A stretch of DNA of 64,000 bases from Przewalskia tangutica (Eukaryota; Streptophyta; Magnoliopsida; Solanales; Solanaceae): assembly GCA_029844215.1 (NCBI GenBank), contig CM056723.1, forward strand, positions 9,694,980 through 9,758,979, written 5' to 3'. Made by a program: the position numbers and the translations under genes. Positions 32,996-43,090 of this stretch are shown piece by piece. Within the stretch, counting starts at the first letter, position 1, and each line of letters opens with the position of its first letter. The notes under the pieces were generated by a model. It was given only the letters and a program-made list of their open reading frames with translations, searched no databases and had not been told where the DNA came from.

Positions 32996-34440
32996 TGATC
33001 GGTGTATTTTATATACACTTTTTGAGTCATTTTTAGTTAGTATTTTACTCATTTCATTTATGTTTAGTATAGTATTAGGGTCGTTTTCCTTTCTTTTGTG
33101 TCACAGCGGTCAGAAATGGAGAAATGACGAAAAGGAGATGAAATGAGCATAAAAGAGATGGAATTGCACACTAAAAGGGCCAAGAAATGAAATCTAAGAA
33201 GTTCCGGGAATTATAGAGAAAATCGATTAAGTCCGGACGAAAAGACGATTTAAACGGAAATTCGCCAGAAAAATGTCACAGCGCAATACTAATCTGCGGC
33301 ATACGACGCGGTTTTATGAAATCTGGGCCGAATTGGACATATTTTCAGAATCCTAAAGGGATAATTTTTCCTACCTAAAGGGATAACCTTTCCTACCTAA
33401 AGGGATAACTTTTCCTACCTTAAAACCCTTACCTAAAAGGATTCTAATAACTTTTCCTTTTCCTACAAATCCTTAACCCTTCACCTAAAGGATTCTTTGG
33501 CTATAAATACTCTACATCATTAGAAGAATTATTCATTCTCCATTCTACCATTCACCATTCTACATCCATCCTTCCACCAATCCACCTTGTAAATATTCCA
33601 CAACACAACCCTTGGATGCTTGGCTTGGAGACTCATTCTTAGTAATTTTCTTTTCTTTTCTTTTACTCTATTTCAGTTTTTATGAAGAACATGAGATTAG
33701 TTCTTGTCATATTTATGGCTAGGAACTAATTCTCTTATAGGGCTTTCTATGTTGAATTGCTTGAAACTTATGCTATAATTTAATGCATGCTTATGGTTGT
33801 TTTTCTTATTGAGAGATCTATCCAATAATTGAGCTGAATTCTTGGTAATTAATTGACAACTAATTATCACTATATGATTTCTAATCAGTTACGAAAAGGG
33901 GATTGTGAATATCTTTGTAAGTTGGGTAGACGGGCTTGAATTGGGGATGAAAATACCTCAATTAGTTTTGTAAGCGTTGATGAGGCTTAACAACCCTAAT
34001 TTTGCGCATTGTGCGTGACGGTCAACTAGGTTTTTGTTCTTAATCCTCCTATAGAGTTACCCTTATCAGCGAAAGTTAGGTAAGGAACGATACTGGGGTT
34101 GAGTGTTTATATAACCCTAACGGGAGTATAAAACGATTTCGTAAACCTGTTTTCTCCAAAAGAAGAATACCATAAGTAATGCATTAAGCGTATAGTGAGG
34201 ATACATAGAAGCCCTATTCTCATTACAACTGAAGTAAACCTTTATATTTAAATAGCTTTTATAATTCATAGTTATAAACAACCAAATCAATTATCAATTC
34301 GCCAAATAGATACTAGAAAATACATAACTGATACTTGGACCCTAATCCTAGAGGACGATATTCGGTCTTATCTAAGACTATACTACTTGATACGATAACG
34401 TGCACTTGCGTTTAAAAGTGTGTGCATATTACGCGCATCA
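32996..34440 (+). repeat. Solo LTR, Ty3-type (Athila-related family 1)
   Basis: 1445 bp starting TGATCGGTGTATTTTA and ending 'acgcgcatca', flanked by a perfect 5-bp duplication ACGTG (32991-32995 and 34441-34445). The 5' half is closest to the truncated LTR at 6910-8304 and the 3' half to the complete element's LTRs. A sixfold 'cctacctaaagggataac'-like repeat lies around 33355-33490. Confidence 0.9.
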
Positions 34441-34911
34441 ACGTGATGTCTTGAACCGTTAGTGTTTAGTATATGTCAAGACAATGGTATCAACACAACC
34501 TCTTTCCTTACTATATCTTTCTTGTATGTTCTGTCCGTCGTGAGCCGTGGACACACTTGGATTCTTAAGTGTGTTCATTTGAGGCGGCCTGTCCTCGCAC
34601 TTAAATAGGTGGTCTCCTATAAGATATCCTGCAATACCCCGCTGTTAGGAACCATTAAAAGTTTCCCCAACCTAACCTCAATTGTTGAAAATCATTAAAG
34701 GTTTGAAAACTTATCATTTACCCCTCTACAGGTAGTACTTTTTTTCTATCACGGGAATGGCCTTGGATTATGTTTCTTAAGAAGAAATCATTATCCGAAG
34801 TGCTCTTGCTTCCACCGAAGCGCTCACGGAACCTTTACAATTTAATTTTCCCATTGAACCTTATTCCTGGGATCTCCAGCCTGTAAGGTTGGGTGTCCAC
34901 TGTATCGGTTC

Positions 34912-35799
34912 TTATTGTTTAGGTTTTAAGCCCATTCCCCTAGACAGACAGAACATCTGATCTCTGGTCATTCCCTTCGTCGAGGGATCAGCGATATTTT
35001 CCTTTGATTTTACGTAATCAATAGAAATAACACCTGAGGTGATCAGCTGCCTAACAGACTCATGTCTCGGTCGAATATGACGAGACTTGCCATTGTACAT
35101 AGAACTTCGTGCCCTTCTTAGAGCCGACTGACTATCACAGTGGATCATTAAAGAAGACACGGGTTTATCCCAACATGGGACATTCTCTAGAAAACCATGA
35201 AGACACTCAGATTCTTCTTCTGCTTTATCTAAAGCGATAAATTCCGACTCCATCGTGGATCGGGAAATAAGTGTTTGTCGAGAGGATTTCCAAGACACAG
35301 CTCCACTACCGATTGTAAAAATATATCCGCTGGTGGACTTGATGTCGTCGCTATCAAATATCCAGTTTGCATCACTGTACCCCTCTAGTACAGTTGGATA
35401 TCTCAAATAGTGTAACCTAAAATTTAGCGTAAACTTCAGGAATCGTAGTACCCTATTCAATCCTTCCCAGTGATCCTCACTTGGATTTTGGGTAAACCTA
35501 GCCAATTTATTGACGGTATAAGCGATATCTGGTCGAGTGCAGTTTGTAACATACATCAAACTCCCAATCACCTTTGCATAATGCTCCTGGCGTATGGGTA
35601 CACCAAGATGCTTGCCAATCTTTTGACTTTTATCAAATGGTGTCCTTACCGGTGAACTGTCAAACATCTCAAATTTTTTCAGCACATACTTGATGTAGTG
35701 AGATTGAGACAAGACCAGTCCATTAGATGTCTTAGAGATCTTGATCCCTAAGATGACTGCGACCCCCATTTCTTTCATGTCGAAACATTGTTTCAACAT
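34912..35799 (-). pseudogene. Copia A RT C-terminus and RNase H
   Basis: A 295-codon open frame on the minus strand. RT end: MLKQCFDMKEMGVAVILGIK, VIGSLMYVTNCTRPDIAYTV and LARFTQNPSEDHWEGLNRVL. RNase H: SWKSSRQTLISRSTMESEFI, MIHCDSQSALRRARSSMYNG, RHIRPRHESVRQLITSG and KENIADPSTKGMTRDQ. It is the longest intact pol segment in the window. The upstream RT half lies beyond the Athila-like insertion at 44463-44801. A homologous, more damaged copy is at 59944-60673. Confidence 0.88.
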
Positions 35800-35832
35800 G
35801 TTCTTAGTCTCTAGGATTATCCTAGGACTACA

Positions 35833-37219
35833 TGATCGGTGTATTTTATATACACCTTTTGAGTCTGTTTTAGTTAGTCTTTTGTCCCATTTTGCACATA
35901 TAAATGTCGTATTAGGATAGTTTTTCTTTCTATTGAGTCAAAGTGGTTGAAATGGCCAAATGGCGGAAAAGGAGCAAAAAGAGGGCAAAAGAGGAGATGC
36001 CATAGCTGAAAACAGAGAAAGTGGCGAACGAGGCTAAAATCGGCACTCGGCAGCGCCTCCTGGTCAGCGAGGCGGCGCCATTATTCGAGAGGCGAAGACT
36101 CAGCCGCGGCTCCTAAGACAAAGATGGTGGCGCGGCGCCTAAACATCCGAGAGCTACAGAAGATACAGGGCGCGCCTCGCATGCCAGATATCGTGGCGGT
36201 GCCAAAACAACATGGATCGCAGAACTTCCGGCGCACACTGCGCAGGTCGCGGCGCCGACGCGTAAAAATTAGGTATTTTGACGGATTTTTGGGCCAGACC
36301 TGCAGGGAAAAGAAGAGAGGCGTTTTAAACCTATAAAGGAGAACCCTAGGCGCTTTTGAGGTTCCCTTCTGCACAACTCCAGATTCTTGCTTGGAGATTG
36401 GATACCATTTATTTTAGTTATTTCGTGTACCTTTCTTTACTTTAATTCAGTTTTTGTATGATGAACATGGCCTTAGTTCTTGTCATATTTATGGCTAGAA
36501 CTAATTCTCTTATAGGCTTTCTATGTTGAATTTCTTGAACCTTATGTTATAAATTAATGCATGCTTATGGTAATTACTCTTATTGAGAGATCTATCCAAT
36601 AATTGAGTTGAATTCTTGGTAGCTAATTGACAACTAGTTATCACTATATGATTTCTAATCGATTCGAAAGTGGATTGTGAATATCGTAAGTTGGATAGAT
36701 CTTGAATTGGGGATGAAAATACCTCAATTAGATTTGTAGCGTTGATGAGAGGCTTAACAACCCTAATTTTGCGCATTGTGCGTGACGGTCAACTAAGTTT
36801 TTGTGCTTAATCCTCCTATAGCGTTACCCTTATCAGCGAAAGTTAGGTAAGGAACAATACTGGGGTTGAGTGTTTATATAACCCTAACGGGAGTATAAAA
36901 CGATTTCGTAAACCTGCTTTCTCCAAAAGAAGAATACCATAAGTAATGCATTAGTAAGTAACATAAGCGGATAGTAAGGATACATAGAAGCCCTATTCTC
37001 ATCACATCTGAATTAAATCTTTATATTTAATTAGCTTTCATAACTCTTAGTTACAAACCAAACAATCAATCATTAATTCACCAAATAGATACTAGAAAAT
37101 AGATAACTGATACTTGGACCCTAATCCTAGAGGACGATATTCGGTCTTATCCAAGACTATACTACTTGATACGATAACGTGCACTTGCGTTTAAAAGTGT
37201 GTGCATATTACGCGCATCA
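35833..37219 (+). repeat. 5' LTR of the Athila-like element
   Basis: TGATCGGTGTATTTTA...CGCATCA. U3 starts with a 7-bp-stem hairpin. It has a GC island at 36036-36265 and TATAAAG at 36332-36338. Outside the GC island it is very similar to the 3' LTR. Confidence 0.92.
36332..36338 (+). promoter_or_regulatory. TATA box of the Athila-like 5' LTR
   Basis: TATAAAG about 70 bp downstream of the GC island. The corresponding place in the 3' LTR reads 'aaacataaaagg', a damaged TATA. Confidence 0.55.
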
Positions 37220-37225
37220 AGTTTT

Positions 37226-37242
37226 TGGCGCCGTTGCCGGGG
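37226..37242 (+). promoter_or_regulatory. PBS of the Athila-like element (tRNA-Asp type)
   Basis: TGGCGCCGTTGCCGGGG, six bases after the LTR. It is complementary to the 3' end of plant tRNA-Asp as I recall it, and is the usual PBS of Athila-lineage elements. Confidence 0.85.
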
Positions 37243-37389
37243 ATTAGGCATTAGTTCAATATCAAATTATCTATTTTTAATTTCTAATTTGGTCTTTAAT
37301 TTTTATTTTTTTAATTTTTACGTTTTTCGCTATTTTTCGGAAAATCAGGGTGCCGTGATTTGTTTTCTGTTTTTGATCTATTTCAGGCA

Positions 37390-38325
37390 ATCAGTTTATG
37401 CGAAGGAGAAGAGAGTCGACACTCGCTCCTTCAATCCAGAGATTGAGAAAACCTGCAAACAGAACAGAAAGAATCAACGAATTGCAACTTTGATAGAGAT
37501 GGACGGTAATCTAAACAATAACAGGATGAGAGAAGGGTTAGGTGAAAATCAATTTAACCCAGGAGATCCTCAGCAAGTGCCAATAGATGTGGAGGATAGA
37601 CCGAATCCACGGAAAGAAGTTTGGGAGATTATGTGCTACCAAGAGTGAATGGAGCACGATTGCATTAGGCTCCCCGCACAGAGCCAACAATTTTGAGATA
37701 AAGCCAGCAATTACGAGCATGGTACGACACCGCGTGCTATTCGGAGGATCGCCATCGGAGGATCACACACGCACATAGCTAATTTCTTGAGCTATGTGCC
37801 ACTTTCAGATATAACGGCGTTACTGATGATGCCGTCAGGTTGAGGCTCTTTCCTTTCTCACTCAGGGATAGAGCAAAAGTATGGTTGAATTCCCTGCCAG
37901 CCGATTCGATATTCACATGGCACGAGCTGGCACAGAAATTTCTAGCTAAGTTCTTTCCGCCTTGTAAAGCAGCAAAATTGAGAGGGGAGTTGAATAACTT
38001 CTACCAAGCTGATGGAGAGTCATTATATGAAGCATGGGAAAGGTTCAAGGATCTACAGAGGAAGTGTCCACACCATTGCATTGAGTTGTGGAACTTGGTC
38101 CACATCTTCTACAACGGGCTGAGCAGTACAACCAGAACCATCATAGATGCAGCAGCAGGTGGAGCATTCATGAGGAAAACAGCCCACGACGCTCATGAGT
38201 TATTAGAAGATATGGCCACTAACAACCATGTCACTGAGGAGAGGGCGACTAGTGGAAGAAGAACTGTGGGGGTCCACGAAGTAGATGCTATCACGCTTGA
38301 ATGCCCAAGTGGCTCTTCTAGCTAA
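37390..38325 (+). pseudogene. Athila-like gag, broken
   Basis: The N-terminal part in frame to 37648 contains EKRVDTRSFNPEIEKTCKQN. After a frameshifted stretch (37649-37840) the capsid core follows: LRLFPFSLRDRAKVWLNSLP, FTWHELAQKFLAKFFPPCKA, ESLYEAWERFKDLQRKCPHH and FYNGLSSTTRTIIDAAAGGA. These are hallmarks of the Ty3-type retrotransposon gag domain. The frame is lost after 38325, and a region rich in Gln/Arg (to about 38740) has no recognisable zinc knuckle. Confidence 0.85.
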
Positions 38326-38740
38326 ACAATTGCAGCAAAGATACAAATGTCGATGAATCGTGCATGATACCCAAAAGTCGCGAGATATGCGCGCCCACAT
38401 ACATTTGATAGGTGTCCTTCAATGGATCCCAACAACATATCAATCGAAATGGCAGAGTGTCGCAAGAGGTAATTATCGAGGCAACGAAACAACCCCTACT
38501 CCAACACTTATAATCCAGGTGGAGGAATCACCCAAATTTCTCATGGAGAGAGATCGTGCAGAATCCAGCATCGTGGCCGCAGAACCAGCAGCATCAGGAC
38601 AACAGAACCAATATCGTGGCGATAATCGTGATAGGCGATATCAAACCAGAAGCATTCAGAATCAATGCGCTTCACTAAGCCCCACAACTCAACAGAATGC
38701 GCGCGATTCAAAGAAGAATGCATGCATAATCTGAAAGTAG

Positions 38741-39039
38741 TCGAATAAAGATCGCCAATGCCCAGACGCAGCTTTTTGGATGTGTTTGTAGAGCCTGCTC
38801 GTAAATTTGGAAACACAAGTAGATGCTAGCAAAGTGCATAAACATCAAACACGAGGACATTGCTAAGCAATACAGAGGTAAATCCGAGGAGCGGTGTAAG
38901 GCAAACAAATGAGAGAAGTGGAAAACAATGAGCAGAACACTTCAGCCGAGTTGAGGAGAAAGCATTAGGAAAAGAGAAGGTGGCCGCCTAGCCCAGGTGA
39001 TAGAAAACTCCAGGAGGAGTATACAGAAAGATTCCTTTT
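38741..39039 (+). other. Degenerate gag-protease spacer
   Basis: No open frame of note. It corresponds to the variable linker between gag and protease in related elements. Confidence 0.4.
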
Positions 39040-39895
39040 CCCGCAGGTTACAGAGGAAGGTGGTGGATAAACAATTCTCCAAATTTTTGGAAGTATTCAA
39101 GAAGTCGACATCAACATACCCTTCATAAGCATTAGAGCGTATGCCATCCTATTTCAAGTTTATGAAGGAGATATCGGGGGAAAAAGAAGAAGTGGCGGAA
39201 TATGAGGTAGTAGCACTAATGAGGAGTGTAGTGCTATTCTGCAAAGAAGTTGCCACCAAAGCTTAAGGACCTGGAAGCTTCACACTACCTTGCACAAGAT
39301 GGCGGGGTGACTTGCAATGAGCTCTATGCGATTTGGGGCGAGTATAAATCGATGCCCTATCGGTTTTAAAAGGTTGGAGTTGGGAGAGCCGAACCAACCA
39401 TCGAGTCCGCAACTAGCCGACAGACAATGGTAAACCACGAGGCAAGATTGAGGGCGTGATTGTGAAAGTAGGAAAGTTCTTCTTCCCCGCAGATTTCTCA
39501 TCCTTGATATGGAAGAAGATCGCGAAATCCCTATCATATCGTGAGGCCATTCCTAGCAACGGTAGAGCCTTGATTGACGCGTTGAAAGATGAGAGTTAAC
39601 GCTAAGGGTGGAGAATGAAGAAATGGTGTTTAAAGTGTTTAAACATGTCATCGAACCACCACCCATGGGTAGGTGTTTTGCAATCAACACCATCAAACCC
39701 CCATGCGAGCCCTTACAAAGGCAACCAAAGAGTGATGAGCCCAAGAAAGGGCATGGTTTCTTTGAAATGACACTAAATGAGGTAAATGTCCCTAACTCCC
39801 TACTACCGATAATGCTAAAAAGAAAAGAAGAAAAGGAAACGCCAAATGTGGCGGAAATGGATCGTTGGGGACTTAATCCACCCCAAGGCTATTAA
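39040..39895 (+). pseudogene. Athila-like protease region, broken
   Basis: In shifting frames one reads KQFSKFLEVFKKSTS, MPSYFKFMKEISGEKEEV, then ALCDLG near 39323-39340, the place of the aspartic protease active-site box in Athila polyproteins (Asp present, following residues degraded), then VRPFLATVEP. The last open piece (39608-39895) reads MVFKVFKHVIEPPPM and ends at a stop. Where RT should follow, untranslated sequence begins. Confidence 0.7.
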
Positions 39896-40803
39896 GTCTA
39901 AGGAACTTGCGTCCGCTAAAAGACGTTAAAGACAACGCTTACTTGGGAGGCAACCCAATGTTTTCAATTATGTTATTTTAATTTCTATCATTAGTTTAAT
40001 TTTATTTTGTCTAAGAAACCTACCAGATTGGATCTTGTTGTTTGTGTGATTGACAGTGCAGAAATTAAACCGGGACGAAAGTCGAATGAAAGCCGTGGAT
40101 TTCGAGAAGCGGGTAGGCCATGCGCCAGAGCAGGCCGGCGCCAAAGATCTGAACAGTGCTCGAAGTTTAAGAGCCGCGCGCTGCGAGCAGGCCGCGGTAG
40201 AATTCCGAAAGTTGGCCGAGTTTAGCGCCGCGCACCTGCAGAGGGTCGCGCAGAAAATCCCGGGCGAGCGCAGATGATTAGGTAGCCGCGCGCTAAAAGT
40301 GGCCGCGGCACAGTCGAAATCCGAACTTAAAACGCCCAAAATCGATCTTTCTCAATTCCAACTTCAAAACCTAACATTCCTCTCCAAAACCCACGAAATT
40401 TCAGAAATTCTCCCACAAATCCTCCACAAATCCAACCCAACCACAACCTAAACTCTTAAATTCCCAAAAGCTCCCAACTATCTCAAACAACAAAGCTCCA
40501 TTCCATAGGCTCAACCCACCAATTGAAACAAGAACAAGCTTTAATCTTCTCATCAAAAGGTAATCCCTATCCTTGTTCTTGAATCCTTTTACTAAAGTCA
40601 TAGGAGGTAGTAGTTTGGAGAAGTATTGTAGTGGAGTAGTTCGGAGGTGAAAAGTGATTGTGAAGTTGGAGAAAAGAGTAGAAAAGGTTGTGGGTATTGA
40701 GTAGAAAGATTGAAGTTTGGGGGTGTTGTTTTTCGCTGCTAGTTGTTGAGTGTGTAGGAGACGTTGTGCCACTAAGTTAAAAGCTCCAGAAACTGTTTTA
40801 ACC
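39896..40803 (+). promoter_or_regulatory. Inter-ORF untranslated region with a GC island
   Basis: It starts with 'acttgggaggcaacccaatg' (about 39940-39959), a phrase I associate with the pol-to-ORF3 junction of Athila-type elements. A GC-rich island (about 40075-40320) with GCCGCGCGC, GGCCGCGG and GCGCCGCGC words follows, then an AT-rich leader up to the ATG at 40804. The island resembles those of the LTR promoters, so an internal promoter for the second ORF is possible. That is inference. Confidence 0.45.
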
Positions 40804-41904
40804 ATGGCCACCAGGAAGAGAAGAAGCTCCACATCCACCCCAACACCCCAATACGATGAAAATAGGTTTGTGAGTTACTGTGCCTACCAAAGATACAAAA
40901 GACTTGATACTAGACCCGTAATTCCGAAGGGAATGGATTACCAAGGGGATCCTATGGGAGGAAGACGTTTATGAGCCCATCCGCGATGATTGAGCTAAGG
41001 GTGGAAGAGATTTGTCAATCCGAGAAGATAACACCAGTGAATACAACAATAGTGCGGAATTTTATGCAAACTTTCCGAGAAGGCGAAAGGGTGCTTTGTA
41101 AGGGAAATTATATGCACGTGGATCACATAATAAATACAACGCTAAAAACAGTTGATGTTGAAGAAAGTAGTGATTGGAACCATTTTAGAACATGGTCTAG
41201 GAGCAGCAACAACATCGACTGGAATAACATTGCAGACACAGTGAGCTACCCTGGGGCTGCTTTTGAGATTGGAAGAAATGGATCTAGAGCACTGAGCAGG
41301 TGTCAATTCAACAAGGCAGCCAAGGCGTGGCTATACTTCATCAGCGCCCGCATGATCCCATCCACACATTTCACAAGAGTGCCAGAAGACAGAATTAAGC
41401 TAGTATATGGAATCATGACGGGAAAAGCAATTGATGTGGGGAAAGAGATAGTGCAGAGCATAGAAGAAATCAGCAGGTTGGTGACAACAGGTGGATTGGG
41501 ACACGGTTCACTTATTACCAGTCTATGCCACATGAGTGCGGTCCCACAACTACCACGAATACTCATGAAAGAAACCAATGCCGGTGTCCATGGGATAGTG
41601 CACTCTTTCCTGCACCCCACGGCAGACGGAGAGCACCACCAAAGTGGCAGCAGCAGAGGCAACCATGGATGAAGATGAGCCTGAAATAGGGGCTCAATAT
41701 GAAGCAGGACCCAGCCACCGGCCAACCACAAGAGCAGAACCTTCAGAGCCCACAATGGGGCAATTATACAAACACCAGAAGGAGATGATGCAGACCTTGC
41801 AAGCGATGAGTACAAGGACGCAAGAAACAAGGCAACAAATCGACGTGAGTGCCTTGTTCAACCAACGGTCAATGCATTATCCGCCGCCACCACCACCATT
41901 TTAG
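40804..41904 (+). pseudogene. Second ORF: plant transposon protein domain (env position), frameshifted
   Basis: The ATG at 40804 lies in a good context (ACCATGG) and begins MATRKRRSSTSTPTPQYDEN. After a frameshift near 40965 it continues ELRVEEICQSEKITPVNTTI, DWNNIADTVSYPGAAFEIGR, FNKAAKAWLYFISARMIPST, THFTRVPEDRIKLVYGIMTG and VGKEIVQSIEEISRL. This pattern matches the family known as 'putative plant transposon protein', often found in Athila-like elements where env might be. A second frameshift near 41650 leads to QLYKHQKEMMQTLQAMSTRT and a proline-rich end. No signal peptide or membrane segment is seen, so an envelope role is not supported. Total about 365 codons with two frameshifts. Confidence 0.75.
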
Positions 41905-41947
41905 CCAAAGTCCGTAAGTGTCTTTTCTTTTATTTTCTTTGAGTCTT

Positions 41948-41967
41948 ACACATTGGGGACAATGTGT
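41948..41967 (+). other. RNA hairpin with GNRA-type loop
   Basis: ACACATTG-GGGA-CAATGTGT: a perfect 8-bp stem closed by GGGA, which fits the GNRA tetraloop rule. It lies 43 bases after the second ORF's stop. I recall a similar 'cattgaggacaatg' phrase in related plant elements. Confidence 0.6.
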
Positions 41968-43072
41968 GATTTAAGTTAGGGTGTTTTATTTGTGTGTCAT
42001 GTTATGTTTTAATTAAGTCTTTTCTTTGTTTTATGTTTATTTTGAGTCACCAAATTTTTTCTTTTTGAGTCATAATTGCACACAAAGATCATATATCTTG
42101 TAGTTGCTAGAAACACCTAGTGAAGTAAGGTGGAATAATGTAAAGGAATTGAAGCAACTATCTAAACACTTAGGTTAGATATGCCAAAACTCATGAGAAT
42201 CTGTCTATTTGGAGTTTCTTACTTGAGTTATGCATGCTAAATGATAAATGCTTATGTGTTATGATTGCTTGCTATTTGAGGCGAAATAGTTAGGATATGT
42301 ATGTTAGGGAGATGACTCAGACATTTCTTTGATAGCCAATTCTTACCATTCTTTTCTATCCTGTACTTTAAAAATATCCCTAGTCAGCCCCATTGAGCCT
42401 AAATTTGAAACTTCTTCTTTGACACCCTATGTTCCCACAAATTGTACCATAAGTGCAAATATGAATAGTGAAATCAATTGTGTTAAAAAAGAGACAAAAA
42501 GAGTGAATGAGTTTGTTGCACCCCAATAAAAAAGTAATAAGAAAGAGGCAAAAGCCTAAGTTTGGGGGTGCCTATTAGTATAATACACTTCACTCTCCCA
42601 AAACAAAAGAGGGGAAGGATAGAATTGAAGTGAAGGAAAGAATCAAAAGAAAAAGGGAAAAATTGAAAAGCCAAAGAGCTTATGGTACAGAAAAATGAGC
42701 CTAAATGTCTATCTTTACCAACCCCTACCTAAGCCAACATTACAACCCTCAAAGTCCTGAAGATCTCTTTTATGCATATCCAGAATTAGTGGAGAATAGC
42801 AAGTAAGCATGCCATAGGAATTCTTGAATTTATATGCATGATTTAGTATATGGACTTCCATTTAAGCATGATAAGTATGAGTTTGCGAAATATCTAGCTC
42901 AATGTGTTGAAATTCCATGCTATATGTTCCTGCATATTATTCTGCTAACCTTCATGTTTTTCTAGTTAACATCTATGCAGCAAAAGTGATTAATGACAGG
43001 GAGTCCTTTATTTTTCATTCTTTTGAGTCTTTTATTGTATTTCTTTCTATCTTTGCTCGAGGGCGAGCAAAG
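41968..43072 (+). other. 3' untranslated region of the Athila-like element
   Basis: Non-coding. It contains a first PPT-like AAGTTTGGGGGTG at 42558-42570, about 520 bp before the functional PPT. Confidence 0.6.
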
Positions 43073-43090
43073 GTTAAGTTTGGGGGTATT
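43073..43090 (+). promoter_or_regulatory. PPT of the Athila-like element
   Basis: GTTAAGTTTGGGGGTATT directly precedes the 3' LTR, the expected plus-strand primer position. Confidence 0.85.

Larger units (their letters stand above)
32848..35832 (-). other. 3' untranslated and RNase H part of Copia A, with a nested solo LTR
   Basis: From the PPT at 32848 through 3' UTR to the RT/RNase H pseudogene. Comparison with 59232-59940 in Copia G shows the same UTR without the insertion at 32996-34440. Confidence 0.75.

Noticed and set aside
32996..34440. Treating 32996-34440 and 35833-37219 as the two LTRs of one element
   Set aside because: Each has its own 5-bp duplication (ACGTG, and CTACA shared with the LTR ending at 44462), and Copia A sequence lies between them.
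40804..41904. Calling the second ORF of the Athila-like element an envelope protein
   Set aside because: No signal peptide, transmembrane segment or cleavage site is visible. The wording matches the plant transposon protein family instead.
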